Source of the DNA: Rhodopseudomonas palustris
GTDB taxonomy: Bacteria; Pseudomonadota; Alphaproteobacteria; Rhizobiales; Xanthobacteraceae
NCBI RefSeq assembly: GCF_007005445.1
Contig: NZ_CP041387.1
Coordinates: forward strand, 2,356,001-2,420,000
Direction of reading: 5' to 3'
Length of the DNA: 64,000 bases
The notes beneath the pieces are model-generated. The model did no database searches, was not told the origin of the DNA, and saw only the letters and a program-made list of their open reading frames with translations. The stretch's first letter is position 1, and each line of letters begins with the position of its first letter. The translations under genes and the position numbers were made by a program. Shown here piece by piece: positions 1-9,769 of the stretch.

Positions 1-1
1 C

Positions 2-118
2 TGCCTCTGGCTGATCAAACGCAACATAGCGCTTGAGCCACCGGCTCGGCTGACCGAGGCGCTGCGCGCCGTCAACACCTCGCTGCTCCGGTTGATCCGG
101 CGCCCGGCGACGGCCTGA
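2..118 (+). CDS. lptF: LptF, LPS export permease (C-terminal end only)
   Basis: The reading frame is open from the window edge and ends at TGA 116-118, giving 38 residues that finish in an Arg-rich tail (RLIRRPATA). It is followed 10 bases later by lptG. In Gram-negative bacteria LptF and LptG are the paired permease subunits of the LptB2FG transporter, which extracts lipopolysaccharide from the inner membrane, and they are normally adjacent. The call therefore rests mainly on position; the visible fragment has no diagnostic motif by itself. Confidence 0.7.
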   Translation, partial: CLWLIKRNIALEPPARLTEALRAVNTSLLRLIRRPATA

Positions 119-128
119 TGCGAGGCGC

Positions 129-1217
129 ATGATGGTGGTCAACACGCTTGGACGCTATTTCGCCCGCCGCTTCGTGGTCGCCTCGCTCGGGGTGTTCTTC
201 GGGTTGTTCGTGCTGCTGGTGTTTGTCGATTATGTCGATCTGCTGCGCAGGGCGGGCGGGCTGGCCGTCTCGGCGTTCTACGTCGCCCAGGCGTCGTTCT
301 GCCGCGTGCCGCAACTGCTCGAACGGTTGCTGCCATTCTGCATCCTGATCGGCGGTATGACCTGCTATCTGGCGCTGTCGCGCAGCCTCGAACTGGTGGT
401 GGCGCGCGCCGCCGGGCTGTCCGCCTGGGAGTTCATCTCCCCCGCCCTCTGGAGCGCGATCGCGATCGGCATCGTCGCGACCACGATATTCAATCCATTG
501 TCGGCGCACATGCAGGAACGCGCCAAGCAGATGGAAGCCGAAATGTTCGGCGAAAATACCGGCGGTCTGCAGGATGCCAACGGATTCTGGATGAATCAGG
601 TCAATCCCGACGGTCAGGCGATCATCAACGCGGCCCGCAGCCAGCAGCAGGGAGCCGTGCTGACCGGAATCACGATTTTCCGGTTCGACCCGAATTTCCA
701 GTTCAGGGACCGAATCGAAGCCCGCGAAGCGGTGCTGGAACCAGGCCACTGGCTGCTCAAAAGCGTACGGCGCTATACGCTGGACAGCGCTCCGACAGAT
801 CAGGATACCATGGAACTGCCGACCTCTCTCACCCTGGCCCAGGTTCGGAACAGCTTTGCCACCCCCGAAAGTGTGTCATTTTGGCAACTTCCGGCTTACA
901 TCAAGTCGTCGGAAAACTCCGGATTTGCGACAGCCGGCTACCGGCTGCAGTACCACAAGCTGTTGGCAAAGCCGTTTTTGTTGGCTGCGATGGTCATGCT
1001 AGCTGCTTCTGTCAGCTTGCGATTCTTCCGTTTCGGTGGCGTGCAAAAGATGGTTTTGAGTGGCGTGGCGGCAGGCTTTCTGCTCTATATCCTGTCGAAA
1101 GTGACCGAGGATTTGAGTAAGGCTGAACTGATGCATCCGCTTGCTGCGGCATGGTTGCCCGTGTGCGTGGGCGGCCTCGCCGGATTTTTGGCCTTGCTCT
1201 ATCAGGAGGACGGATAG
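129..1217 (+). CDS. lptG: LptG, LPS export ABC transporter permease
   Basis: This 362-residue protein has the YjgP/YjgQ (LptF/LptG) layout. An N-terminal hydrophobic block begins near residue 15 (VVASLGVFFGLFVLLVF), more membrane segments lie near residues 60-120, a periplasmic beta-rich domain covers roughly 130-260, and three closely spaced C-terminal helices lie at about 280-355. In the LptB2FGCADE pathway it moves LPS out of the inner membrane toward LptC and LptA. Length is normal for the family. ATG 129 is followed directly by ATG 132, so the start is uncertain by one codon. The stop overlaps the start of lptD, which suggests translational coupling within a surface-assembly operon. Confidence 0.93.
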   Translation: MMVVNTLGRYFARRFVVASLGVFFGLFVLLVFVDYVDLLRRAGGLAVSAFYVAQASFCRVPQLLERLLPFCILIGGMTCYLALSRSLELVVARAAGLSAWEFISPALWSAIAIGIVATTIFNPLSAHMQERAKQMEAEMFGENTGGLQDANGFWMNQVNPDGQAIINAARSQQQGAVLTGITIFRFDPNFQFRDRIEAREAVLEPGHWLLKSVRRYTLDSAPTDQDTMELPTSLTLAQVRNSFATPESVSFWQLPAYIKSSENSGFATAGYRLQYHKLLAKPFLLAAMVMLAASVSLRFFRFGGVQKMVLSGVAAGFLLYILSKVTEDLSKAELMHPLAAAWLPVCVGGLAGFLALLYQEDG

Positions 1218-3724
1218 TGGCTGCGATGGCCGCCCTCCGAGGAAAGCTGTCGACCCGGCGTCGGCGCATGAAGATGCGCCGGGAACGCGCGGTCGCGGCT
1301 GCCCTGCTCACGCCGTTCGCGGTGATCGCGCTCGCGGGCGCGGTGCAGACGTTCGCGATCGAGTCCGCCTCCGCCCAGGGCTACAATTACAATCCGCGCC
1401 CTGCCCGGCCGAAGCCGCCGCCGGCGGCCAACAACGGCCAGATGCTGGTCCAGGCCACCGAGGTCAATTACGACTACAATAACAAGCGCGTCGCCGCGGT
1501 CGGCAACGTGCAGATGTATTACAACGGCACCACGGTCGAGGCCGATCGGCTGGTCTATGACCAGGACACCAAGCGGCTGCGCGCCGAGGGCAACGTCCGC
1601 ATGACCGACGCGGACGGCAAGATCACCTACGCCAATTTCCTCGATCTGTCGGACGACTATCGCGACGGCTTCGTCGATTCGCTGCGCGTCGACACTGCGC
1701 AGGACACCCGGATCGCCGCCTCGCGCGCGGACCGCACCGACGGCAACTACAACGTGTTTCAGAACGGCGTCTACACCGCCTGCGCGCCGTGCAAGGACGA
1801 TCCGAAAAAGCCGCCGCTGTGGCAGGTCAAGGGCGCGCGGATCATCCACGACCAGACCGACAAGATGCTGTATTTCGAGGATGCCAGGATCGAGTTCTTC
1901 GGCGTCCCGCTGGCGTATCTGCCGTTCCTGTCGACGCCCGACCCGACGGTGACGCGCAAGACCGGCTTCCTGATGCCGTTCTACACCAGCAACACCACGT
2001 TCGGCTCCGGATTCGAGATCCCGTTCTATTGGGCGCTGGCGCCGGATTACGACCTGACGCTGACCCCGCGCATCACCACCAAGCAGGGTGTGCTGATGCA
2101 GGGCGAGTTCCGGCAGCGCCTGCTCGACGGCTCGTACCAGATCCGCGCTTACGGCATCAACCAGTCCGATCCCGCCGCGTTCGGCACCGCCCCCGGCAAC
2201 CGCGACCTCCGCGGCGCCGTCGATACCCAGGGCCAGTTCGCACTCAACGACAAATGGGTGTGGGGCTGGGAAGGCGTGCTGATGTCGGATCGCGCGTTCT
2301 TCCTCGATTATCGTCTGGCGCAGTATCGCGACAGTTGGGGCACCTTCCTCAACCAAAGCACCGAGGCGACGTCGCAGATCTATCTGACCGGCGTCGGCAA
2401 CCGGTCGTATTTCGACATCCGGGCGATCCACTATCTCGGCTGGGCGGCGGCGGACATTCAGGGCCAGATCCCGGTGATCCACCCGGTGCTCGACTATTCG
2501 AAGACGCTCGATCAGAACATCTTCGGCGGCGAGTTCAGCTACAAGTTGAACCTGACCAGCCTGAGCCGGCAGACCGCGCAGTTCGATCCGGTTACGACGA
2601 TCGCGAACACCACCGGACTGTGCCTCAACACCTCTGCCGATCCGGCGGCCCGACTGCCGTCGAGCTGCCTGCTGCGCGGCGTTCCCGGCACCTACACGCG
2701 GCTGACGGCGCAAGCCGACTGGCGGCGCTCGTTCACCGATCCCTACGGCCAGATCTGGACGCCGTTCGCGTCGCTGCGCGCCGATGCGATCGACGCTTCG
2801 ATCTCGAACCAGCCGGGCGTGTCGAACTATCTGACCCCCGGCGACACCCAGACGATGCGGCTGATGCCGACCGTCGGTCTGGAATATCGCTACCCGTTCA
2901 TCAACGTGCAGCCCTGGGGCACCACCACGATCGAGCCGATCGCGCAAGTGATCATCCGCCCCAACGAGTCTTACGCCGGCAAGCTGCCGAACGAAGACGC
3001 TCAGACCATGGTGTTCGACACCAGCAACCTGTTCAGCGTCGACAAATTCTCCGGTTACGATCGGGTCGAAGGCGGCGGCCGCGCCAATGTCGGCGTCCAG
3101 GCGACGACGCAGTTCGATCAGGGCGGCTCGGTCAACGTGCTGTTCGGCCAGTCCTATCAATTGTTCGGCCTGAATTCGTTCGCGGTCGCGGACATCACCA
3201 ATACCGGCCTCGACTCCGGTCTGGCCAAGCCGAAATCCGACTATGTCGGCCGGGTGTCCTACTCGCCGAACTCGACCTACAAGTTCACCACCCGCGCCCG
3301 CTTCAATGAAGCGACCTTCAACGTCGAGCGGTTCGAGGCCGAGGCGAACGCCAGCTTCAATCGCTGGTCGGTGAGCATGATCTACGGCAACTACGCCGCC
3401 CAGCCCGATCTCGGCTTCCTGACGCGCCGGCAGGGCATTCTTGGAACCGGCACGTTCAAGCTCGCGTCGAACTGGGTGGTCTCCGGCGGCGCGCGGTGGG
3501 ATCTTGAAGCCAACAAGATCAACCAATATATCGTCGGCGCCGGTTACGTGGACGATTGCTTCGTGTTGGCGGTGAACTACGTCACCGGCTATTCGTACAC
3601 CAACTACGGTACGACGCCGACGCTCAATCACTCGGTCATGCTCCAGCTTGGACTGAGGACGATCGGCATGACGTCGATGCAGCAGAGCGTGTCTGCAGCG
3701 TCGAGCGGCGGGTTCGGCCGATAG
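1217..3724 (+). CDS. lptD: LptD, outer-membrane LPS assembly protein
   Basis: The protein inserts lipopolysaccharide into the outer leaflet of the outer membrane together with LptE. I chose GTG 1217 as start (835 residues) because AGGAGG at 1204-1209 lies 7 bases upstream and the GTG overlaps the lptG stop; ATG 1226 is an alternative. A basic, hydrophobic signal region (about residues 17-53, ending SASAQ) is followed by an LptA/OstA-like beta-jellyroll domain (about 75-180) and a long aromatic-rich beta-barrel domain. Cysteines near residues 189, 192, 469, 484 and 781 are candidates for the disulfides known to matter in LptD, but the pairing is not evident from sequence. Its position between lptG and surA is the usual alphaproteobacterial arrangement. 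Confidence 0.93.
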   Translation: MAAMAALRGKLSTRRRRMKMRRERAVAAALLTPFAVIALAGAVQTFAIESASAQGYNYNPRPARPKPPPAANNGQMLVQATEVNYDYNNKRVAAVGNVQMYYNGTTVEADRLVYDQDTKRLRAEGNVRMTDADGKITYANFLDLSDDYRDGFVDSLRVDTAQDTRIAASRADRTDGNYNVFQNGVYTACAPCKDDPKKPPLWQVKGARIIHDQTDKMLYFEDARIEFFGVPLAYLPFLSTPDPTVTRKTGFLMPFYTSNTTFGSGFEIPFYWALAPDYDLTLTPRITTKQGVLMQGEFRQRLLDGSYQIRAYGINQSDPAAFGTAPGNRDLRGAVDTQGQFALNDKWVWGWEGVLMSDRAFFLDYRLAQYRDSWGTFLNQSTEATSQIYLTGVGNRSYFDIRAIHYLGWAAADIQGQIPVIHPVLDYSKTLDQNIFGGEFSYKLNLTSLSRQTAQFDPVTTIANTTGLCLNTSADPAARLPSSCLLRGVPGTYTRLTAQADWRRSFTDPYGQIWTPFASLRADAIDASISNQPGVSNYLTPGDTQTMRLMPTVGLEYRYPFINVQPWGTTTIEPIAQVIIRPNESYAGKLPNEDAQTMVFDTSNLFSVDKFSGYDRVEGGGRANVGVQATTQFDQGGSVNVLFGQSYQLFGLNSFAVADITNTGLDSGLAKPKSDYVGRVSYSPNSTYKFTTRARFNEATFNVERFEAEANASFNRWSVSMIYGNYAAQPDLGFLTRRQGILGTGTFKLASNWVVSGGARWDLEANKINQYIVGAGYVDDCFVLAVNYVTGYSYTNYGTTPTLNHSVMLQLGLRTIGMTSMQQSVSAASSGGFGR

Positions 3725-3798
3725 CGCGCCGCGCAGGGTCGAACCGATCTCCGGATCGCGCCCCCTTAACCCGAACGGCTGAGAGGCAAACGCGACTC

Positions 3799-4725
3799 AT
3801 GATGAGCAAGCTTTCCCTTCGCATCATCGGCTTGGTGCTGTGCTGCGCGGCGGCGACGCTGGGTCTTGGAACCGGGCCCTCGCAGGCTCAATCGATCGTG
3901 GTGATGGTCAATGGAGAACCCATTACCAACTTCGATATCGAGCAGCGTTCCAAGCTGAACCGAATGTCTCACAAGAACGAGAGCCGGCAGCAGGTGCTCG
4001 ACGACCTGATCGACGAGAAGGTCAAGATCAAGGAAGGCAAGAAGTACGGCGTCAATCCGTCCGATTCGGACATCGACTCGTCGTTCGCCACAATGGCCTC
4101 GCGGATGCGGATGAGCACCGCGCAGATGACCAATATGCTGGCCGCTCAAGGCATTCGCCCGGATACGCTGAAGTCGCGCATCAAGGCGGAGATGGTCTGG
4201 GGCAGCCTGGTGCGTGGCCGCTTCAAGGACAGCCTGCAGGTCAGCGAGCGCGAAATTCAAGCGCAGCTCAAGGGCAACGACGACTCCAAGGCCGTCGAAA
4301 GCTACGAGTACCAGCTCCGTCCGATCGTGATGATCGTATCGCGCGGCTCCGGCTCGAGTTCGCTCGATACCCGCCGCAAGGAGGCGGAGCAGATCCGCGG
4401 CCGCATCACGAGCTGTGCAGAGGCCGACCGGATTTTCAAGGCGATGCCGAATGCCGCGATCCGCGGAACGGTGGTCAAGACCTCCGCCGATCTGCCGCCG
4501 GCATTGCGCGACGTCCTCGACAAGACGCCTGTCGGTCACCTCACCGCTCCGGAAGTCACCAAACAGGGCGTCGAGATGGTGGCGCTGTGCGGACGCAAGC
4601 AGTCGACCGCGGACACCCCGCGAAAGCGCGAAATCCGCGAGAAGCTGTTCGGTGAGAAATTCCTGGCGAAGTCCAAGGACTATTTGCAGGAAGTGCGCAA
4701 AGCCGCGATGATCGAGTATCGCTGA
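3799..4725 (+). CDS. surA: SurA-like periplasmic chaperone / peptidyl-prolyl isomerase
   Basis: This 308-residue protein has a signal peptide (about 1-32, ending PSQAQ) followed by a SurA_N-type chaperone region. That region opens with the characteristic stretch [19 protein letters not shown] and continues with a helical portion ([18 protein letters not shown]). A shorter parvulin-like C-terminal half covers about residues 180-290. SurA helps outer-membrane proteins such as LptD fold in the periplasm, so the location directly after lptD is functionally coherent. Only one isomerase-like domain is visible, as is common in alphaproteobacteria, whereas E. coli SurA has two. ATG 3799 and ATG 3802 are both possible starts, with GAGAGG at 3781-3786 upstream. 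Confidence 0.88.
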   Translation: MMSKLSLRIIGLVLCCAAATLGLGTGPSQAQSIVVMVNGEPITNFDIEQRSKLNRMSHKNESRQQVLDDLIDEKVKIKEGKKYGVNPSDSDIDSSFATMASRMRMSTAQMTNMLAAQGIRPDTLKSRIKAEMVWGSLVRGRFKDSLQVSEREIQAQLKGNDDSKAVESYEYQLRPIVMIVSRGSGSSSLDTRRKEAEQIRGRITSCAEADRIFKAMPNAAIRGTVVKTSADLPPALRDVLDKTPVGHLTAPEVTKQGVEMVALCGRKQSTADTPRKREIREKLFGEKFLAKSKDYLQEVRKAAMIEYR

Positions 4726-4774
4726 TCCTCTTCGGGCGGCGTGGTCGCAGCATGGAGAGCCGGCGTCCCGCGCC

Positions 4775-5800
4775 GTGGAGTCGACTTTGACCGGATTGCC
4801 GAAACCACTGGCGCTGACGCTCGGCGAGCCCGCGGGGATCGGTCCAGACATCGCCTTGGCGGCGTGGCTGCAACGCGAACGACACGACCTTCCTCCGTTC
4901 TATCTGATCGGTGATCCCGGCTGTGTCTCCAGGCGCGCGAGCCTGCTTGGCCTCGACGTCGCTGTGGCCGAAGTCACCGCGGAAGATGCCACCGTCGGAT
5001 TTGCGAACGCCCTCCCCGTGGTCGCGACCGGACAGCGCGCGACCGCGGCTCCCGGCAGGCCGGACGAGTCGAGCGCAGCCGCCGCGATCGGATCGATCGA
5101 GCACGCGGTCTCCGATGTCCGGGACGGCCGCGCGGCAGCCGTCGTCACCAATCCGATCGCCAAGAGCGTGTTGTACAAGGCCGGCTTCCGCCATCCGGGT
5201 CATACGGAATTTCTCGCCGAACTAGCGAAGCGCGACGGCGTCGTGCCGCAGCCGGTGATGATGCTGTGGTGCCCGTCGCTCGCCGTGGTGCCGGTCACGA
5301 TCCACCTGTCGCTGCGCGACGCGATCGCCCAGCTCACCACCGAACTGATCGTGTCGACCGCGCGGATCGTCGCCCGAGACATCCGCGACCGGCTCGGCAT
5401 CGCGCGGCCCCGGCTGGCGCTCGCCGGCCTCAATCCGCACGCCGGCGAGGACGGGGCGTTGGGCCACGAGGATCAATCTGTCGTCGCGCCGGCCGTCGAC
5501 ATTCTACGTCGCGAGGGCATCGACGCCCGCGGTCCACTCCCCGCCGACACCATGTTTCATGCCGCCGCGCGCAAGACCTACGACTGCGCGATCTGCATGT
5601 ATCACGACCAGGCGCTGATCCCGATCAAGACCATCGCGTTCGACGAAGGCGTCAACGTCACGCTCGGCCTTCCCTTCATCCGCACCTCGCCGGATCACGG
5701 CACGGCGTTCGACATCGCCGGCAGCGGCCGCGCCGATCCGTCGAGCCTGATCGCGGCGCTGAAGCTCGCCGCCCGCATGGCATCGGCCAAAGCAGCATGA
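4775..5800 (+). CDS. pdxA: 4-hydroxythreonine-4-phosphate dehydrogenase
   Basis: PdxA oxidises 4-phosphohydroxy-L-threonine with NAD(P) in the DXP-dependent pathway to pyridoxal phosphate. The 341-residue product carries the family N-terminus ([15 protein letters not shown]) and the three metal-ligand histidine regions: FRHPGHTEF near residue 140, [10 protein letters not shown], and the C-terminal [11 protein letters not shown]. The start used is GTG 4775; no in-frame ATG lies nearby. The stop overlaps the rsmA start by ATGA (5797-5800), so the two are probably translationally coupled. The surA-pdxA-rsmA order is widespread in Proteobacteria. Confidence 0.95.
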   Translation: MESTLTGLPKPLALTLGEPAGIGPDIALAAWLQRERHDLPPFYLIGDPGCVSRRASLLGLDVAVAEVTAEDATVGFANALPVVATGQRATAAPGRPDESSAAAAIGSIEHAVSDVRDGRAAAVVTNPIAKSVLYKAGFRHPGHTEFLAELAKRDGVVPQPVMMLWCPSLAVVPVTIHLSLRDAIAQLTTELIVSTARIVARDIRDRLGIARPRLALAGLNPHAGEDGALGHEDQSVVAPAVDILRREGIDARGPLPADTMFHAAARKTYDCAICMYHDQALIPIKTIAFDEGVNVTLGLPFIRTSPDHGTAFDIAGSGRADPSSLIAALKLAARMASAKAA

Positions 5801-6660
5801 GCGCGATCGACGATCTGCCGCCGCTGCGCGAAGTGATCCGGCGACACGATCTGGCCGCGCGTAAATCGCTCGGCCAGAACTTCCTGCTCGATCTCAATCT
5901 CACCGCCCGCATCGCGCGGGCCGCCGGACCGCTGGACGGTGTCACCGTGGTCGAGATCGGCCCGGGCCCCGGCGGATTGACTCGCGCCCTGCTGGCGACC
6001 GGCGCCAAGCGCGTGATCGCGATCGAACGCGACGAGCGTGCGCTCGGCGCTCTGGAAGAGATTGCCGCCCACTACCCAGGCCGGCTGGACATCGTCAGTG
6101 GCGACGCCATGGAATTCGATCCGCGCCCGATGCTGAACGGCGAGCGCGCCAGGATCGTCGCCAACCTGCCCTACAACATCGCGACCCCGCTGCTGATCGG
6201 CTGGCTTTGCGCCGAGCCGTGGCCGCCATGGTACGAGATGATGGTGCTGATGTTTCAGCGCGAGGTCGCGCAGCGCATCGTCGCCCATCAGGACGACGAT
6301 GCCTATGGACGGCTGGCGGTGCTGGCGAACTGGCGCGCAGAAACGCAAATGCTGTTCGACATTTCGCCATCCGCCTTCGTGCCGCCACCCAAGGTGACTT
6401 CCTCGGTGGTGCGGCTGGTGCCGCGCGCGCAGCCGGAGCGTTGCGATCGCGCAGCGCTCGAACAAGTCGCGGCCGCTGCGTTCGGCCAGCGCCGCAAGAT
6501 GCTGCGTCAGAGCCTCAAGTCGCTCGGCGTCGATCCGGCCCAGCTCACGGCCGCTGCCGGGATTGATCCGGCACGCCGCGCCGAGACCGTGCCGGTCTCC
6601 GGGTTTGTTGCCATGGCGAACGAATTGTCCAATAGTCGCGCCACAAAAACACAAGCCTGA
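5797..6660 (+). CDS. rsmA: 16S rRNA (adenine1518-N6/adenine1519-N6)-dimethyltransferase
   Basis: RsmA (KsgA) dimethylates two adjacent adenines in the 3' terminal helix of 16S rRNA during late 30S maturation, using S-adenosylmethionine. The 287-residue protein shows the family signature [10 protein letters not shown] near residue 25, SAM motif I ([14 protein letters not shown]) near residue 53, and the catalytic [11 protein letters not shown] (N-L-P-Y) near residue 120. The start codon overlaps the pdxA stop. Nothing looks degraded. Confidence 0.96.
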   Translation: MSAIDDLPPLREVIRRHDLAARKSLGQNFLLDLNLTARIARAAGPLDGVTVVEIGPGPGGLTRALLATGAKRVIAIERDERALGALEEIAAHYPGRLDIVSGDAMEFDPRPMLNGERARIVANLPYNIATPLLIGWLCAEPWPPWYEMMVLMFQREVAQRIVAHQDDDAYGRLAVLANWRAETQMLFDISPSAFVPPPKVTSSVVRLVPRAQPERCDRAALEQVAAAAFGQRRKMLRQSLKSLGVDPAQLTAAAGIDPARRAETVPVSGFVAMANELSNSRATKTQA

Positions 6661-6676
6661 AAGGGAGAACCCCGAC

Positions 6677-7735
6677 ATGACGCAGATGCGTCGCCAGTCT
6701 CTGGTGAAATTCGACGCCCCGCTGTGCGAGACCATCATCGATGCGCCGAAGCCGCAGGGGCGCGAAGTGCTGGTGAAGATCGAGCGCTGCGGCCTGTGCC
6801 ATTCCGACCTGCACATTCAGGACGGCTACGCCGATCTCGGCGGCGGCAAGAAGCTCGATACGACGCGCGGCATGACGCTGCCGTTCACCCTCGGCCACGA
6901 GATCGCCGGCGTCGTCGCCGAAGTCGGTCCCGACGCGCCCCAGGATCTGATCGGCACCAGGAAGGCGGTGTTTCCCTGGATCGGCTGCGGCAAATGCCGC
7001 GACTGCCTCGCCGGCGACGAGAACCTGTGCGCCAAGAACCGCTTCCTCGGCGTTTCGATCGACGGCGGCTTCGCAACCCACGTGCTGGTACCTGATGCCA
7101 AGTATCTGCTCGACTACGATCCGCTGCCGACCAACGTCGCCGCGACGCTGATGTGCTCGGGCATCACCGCTTACGGCGCGCTGAAGCGTCTTGTCGACCG
7201 GCCGCGCCAGCGCAACCTTCTGCTGGTGGGCTTGGGCGGCGTCGGCATGATGGGGTTGTCGCTGGCCCAGGCGATGTTCAAGCAGCCGATCGCGGTGGCG
7301 GATCTCAGCCCCGCGGCGCGCGAAGCCGCACTGAAGAACGGCGCGGCCGTCGCCTATGATCCTTCCGAGCCCGACGTCGCCAAGCGTATTTTCAAGGAGA
7401 CCGATGGCGGCTTCGACGGCGTGGTGGATTTCGCCGGCAACGACAAGTCGATGAACTTCGCGGTCAGCACGGTGGCGCGCGGCGGCAAGGTGGTGGTGTC
7501 CGGTCTGATGGGCGGTCAGTTCTCGCTGCCGATGGTGCAGTGGATCTACAAGCGCATGACCGTCGAAGGCTTCATGGTCGGTACGCTCGAAGAGACCAAG
7601 GAACTGCTCGCGCTCGCGCGCGCCGGCAAGATCAAGCCGACGCCGATGAAGGAAGAGCCGATGCAGGACGTGCAGAAGTGGATCGATCAGCTCCGCGCCG
7701 GCAAGGTGGTCGGCCGCATCATGCTGACGAACTAA
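6677..7735 (+). CDS. Zinc-dependent alcohol dehydrogenase (MDR family)
   Basis: This 352-residue medium-chain dehydrogenase has the catalytic zinc region CGLCHSDLH, the signature GHEIAGVVAEVG, a structural-zinc cluster of four cysteines (CGKCRDCLAGDENLC) and a Rossmann nucleotide-binding loop GLGGVGMMGL. Such enzymes interconvert alcohols and aldehydes with NAD(P); the substrate cannot be read from sequence. ATG 6677 is preceded by AGGGAG at 6662-6667. It follows rsmA by 16 bases, so co-transcription is likely, although it is not part of the conserved core of that operon. Confidence 0.9.
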   Translation: MTQMRRQSLVKFDAPLCETIIDAPKPQGREVLVKIERCGLCHSDLHIQDGYADLGGGKKLDTTRGMTLPFTLGHEIAGVVAEVGPDAPQDLIGTRKAVFPWIGCGKCRDCLAGDENLCAKNRFLGVSIDGGFATHVLVPDAKYLLDYDPLPTNVAATLMCSGITAYGALKRLVDRPRQRNLLLVGLGGVGMMGLSLAQAMFKQPIAVADLSPAAREAALKNGAAVAYDPSEPDVAKRIFKETDGGFDGVVDFAGNDKSMNFAVSTVARGGKVVVSGLMGGQFSLPMVQWIYKRMTVEGFMVGTLEETKELLALARAGKIKPTPMKEEPMQDVQKWIDQLRAGKVVGRIMLTN

Positions 7736-7753
7736 TCACTCGGCCGTTTCCCC

Positions 7754-7796
7754 GACCGCAGCGTTTTTCGGGTTCCCCACGCCCGACGCTGCGGTC
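7754..7796 (+). terminator. Long-loop hairpin behind the alcohol dehydrogenase gene
   Basis: A perfect 10-bp stem (GACCGCAGCG at 7754-7763 with its complement at 7787-7796) encloses a 23-base loop that itself contains a small CGGG/CCCG hairpin. It lies 18 bases after the dehydrogenase stop. No T-run follows, so intrinsic termination is only possible; mRNA 3'-end protection is an alternative. Confidence 0.4.
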
Positions 7797-7903
7797 GCCA
7801 ATTGTCTCACCCTCACCGGATTGTCGGCATATTGCGACCCCAATTGTCGCGGAAAAAACGGACGCACAGAAGCTCCGTCATCCGTGTCAGAATGGGGAAT
7901 GTC

Positions 7904-9100
7904 ATGCACAACCGATCCGCGAAATCGCTGTTAGTTGCGGGTGCCGGCGCGATCGCAGCCGTCGCGTTCACGACAGCCCCGTTCGACGCGGCTCGTGCAG
8001 ACACCTGCCTGTCGGCGCCGAACGGGCCGACGCCCGCCGGCAGTCATTGGTACTACCGGACTGATCACGCCAACAAGCGCAAGTGCTGGTACGTGCGCAA
8101 GGTGGACGCCACACCGGCCGCCGTAGCCGCGGCAGAACCAGGCGCAGCGGACCCGGCCGGCAACGACAGAGCCTCGACCGCGGCCCCGGCGAGCCCATCG
8201 TCCAAGCCCGAGATCCCCGCCGCCTCCACGCCGCCCGCATCGAGCTCCGCACAGACTGCAACCGCTCCGATACGCTCGTCGGTCGCCGACGCCCGGGCGG
8301 AGTACGTCGCGCCGCACCAGCCGGCGCCAGCGCCCGGTCCCGGCAACGCCGCGACCAGTTCGCCATTCCCCGAGCCGGTGTGGGCGCCGCCCGCCGAGTC
8401 CGCCCAACAGACCGCGGCACCCGCTCCGGAGGCAGCGCCCGGGGCGCCGCCACCGACGATGAACGAACGCTGGTCGGATCCGGTGGCCGGCGGTCTTCCA
8501 GCCAATGCCAATGTCACCGACAAGCTACGCAAGGCGGCCAAGCCGGTGGCGAAATCGGCGCCTGCCTCCACCGCGGACGGATCGATGAGCGCGAGCACGC
8601 TCGCCACCTTGATCGGCGCCCTCCTCGCGGCTCTGGCGGTTGCGGGAGGGATCGCCGCTGTGTTGATGAAGTTCGGACGCAGCGAACCGATCGCACGGCG
8701 CGAGCCGGGCGAGCGTCCCGACCTTTGGGCAGGCCGGACCGAGCTCGTCGACACCGGCATCTACGCTCAGGATTTCAGGTCGAGCCCGATCGACCTCGAC
8801 GCGCCGTCACATCGGCCGGCCGCGCAGCGGGCGGTCGAATATCCCGTACAGGACGAAGACGAGAACGAACCGCCGGCCTGGATCAAGGCTGCGCGCCAGC
8901 GTCACGTCGCCAACGACAGGGTTCGGCCGGGCGCGGCAGACACCCGCGCCGCCGTGCGCGGCGACCTCGAACCGCAGTCCGCACTCGAACCTCAGCGCGC
9001 CTCCGAGGCGACCGGCGATCCGGTCCGCGACGTGCGTCCGCCCGCGGCCGACGAAATCGAGCAGTTGCTGGCGCTGGCGCAGAAGCGCTCGGCGGCGTGA
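7904..9100 (+). CDS. Secreted or anchored protein with Cys/Trp N-terminal motif and Pro/Ala-rich body
   Basis: I do not recognise a named family. The 398-residue product starts with a signal-like hydrophobic segment (LLVAGAGAIAAVAF, about residues 9-22). A short ordered motif with two cysteines and several aromatics follows (CLSAPNGPTPAGSHWYYR, then KRKCWYVRKV). A Pro/Ala-rich linker covers about residues 70-220. A single membrane helix lies near 230-250 (LATLIGALLAALAVAGGIAAVLM region) and an acidic, Arg-rich tail follows. One reading is a protein with a periplasmic N-terminus and a cytoplasmic tail. It converges on gmk with only 4 bases between the stops. ATG 7904 was preferred over ATG 7892. 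Confidence 0.75.
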   Translation: MHNRSAKSLLVAGAGAIAAVAFTTAPFDAARADTCLSAPNGPTPAGSHWYYRTDHANKRKCWYVRKVDATPAAVAAAEPGAADPAGNDRASTAAPASPSSKPEIPAASTPPASSSAQTATAPIRSSVADARAEYVAPHQPAPAPGPGNAATSSPFPEPVWAPPAESAQQTAAPAPEAAPGAPPPTMNERWSDPVAGGLPANANVTDKLRKAAKPVAKSAPASTADGSMSASTLATLIGALLAALAVAGGIAAVLMKFGRSEPIARREPGERPDLWAGRTELVDTGIYAQDFRSSPIDLDAPSHRPAAQRAVEYPVQDEDENEPPAWIKAARQRHVANDRVRPGAADTRAAVRGDLEPQSALEPQRASEATGDPVRDVRPPAADEIEQLLALAQKRSAA

Positions 9101-9104
9101 GCCG

Positions 9105-9767
9105 TCAGCCTTCGAGCTGCTGACGCATATCGCGAACGAAAGCGTCGATGCCGATTTGGCGCTCACGCTTGAGCTGCTCGGCCCGCAGGATCGCCTTCAC
9201 GGACTCGAATGCGATACCGACATTGTCGTTGACGACGATGTAGTCGTAAGCGTCGTAATGACTCATCTCGTCGCCGGCCTTCTTCATCCGGCCCTGGATG
9301 ACGTCGTGGCTGTCCTGCGCGCGGGTGTGCAGGCGGTGCTCCAGCGCCTGCACCGAGGGCGGCAGCACGAACACGCTGACCACGTCGTTGGGAGCATGGC
9401 TGCGCAATTGCTGCGTGCCCTGCCAATCGATATCGAACAACACGTCACGCCCGGAGGCCAGCGCCGCCTCGACCGGCGCGCGCGGCGTGCCGTAGCAATT
9501 GTCGAAGACGTTCGCCCATTCGAGAAACTCTCCGGCGGCGACCATCGCGTCGAATTTCGGACGATCGACGAAGAAGTAGTCGCGGCCTTCGACTTCACCC
9601 GGCCGCATCGGCCGCGTGGTGGCCGATACCGACATCTGCAGACCGGCCGCTTCCTTCACCAGCATCCGCGACAGTGTCGTCTTGCCGGCGCCCGACGGCG
9701 ACGACAACACGAACATCACGCCGCGCCGCTCGACACCATTGTGTCCGACCGCCGCTCCGTCGCTCAT
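9105..9767 (-). CDS. gmk: Guanylate kinase
   Basis: Guanylate kinase phosphorylates GMP to GDP with ATP. The 220-residue protein has the P-loop SSPSGAGKTTLSR at about residues 22-34, the GMP-binding region (TTRPMRPGEVEGRDYFFVD) and the later EWANVFDNCYGTPR segment typical of the family. The start at 9767 leaves a 2-base gap to the yicC stop, indicating a shared transcript. An N-terminal extension of about 18 residues precedes the usual start of the family, so a later start (MFVLSS) is conceivable. Confidence 0.95.
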   Translation of the reverse strand: MSDGAAVGHNGVERRGVMFVLSSPSGAGKTTLSRMLVKEAAGLQMSVSATTRPMRPGEVEGRDYFFVDRPKFDAMVAAGEFLEWANVFDNCYGTPRAPVEAALASGRDVLFDIDWQGTQQLRSHAPNDVVSVFVLPPSVQALEHRLHTRAQDSHDVIQGRMKKAGDEMSHYDAYDYIVVNDNVGIAFESVKAILRAEQLKRERQIGIDAFVRDMRQQLEG

Positions 9768-9769
9768 GA

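Noticed and set aside
1202-3631. An 809-codon minus-strand open frame opposite lptD.
   Set aside because: It is antisense to a confidently identified LptD, rich in Arg/Ala/Val/Asp as expected of a high-GC shadow frame, and shows no domain.
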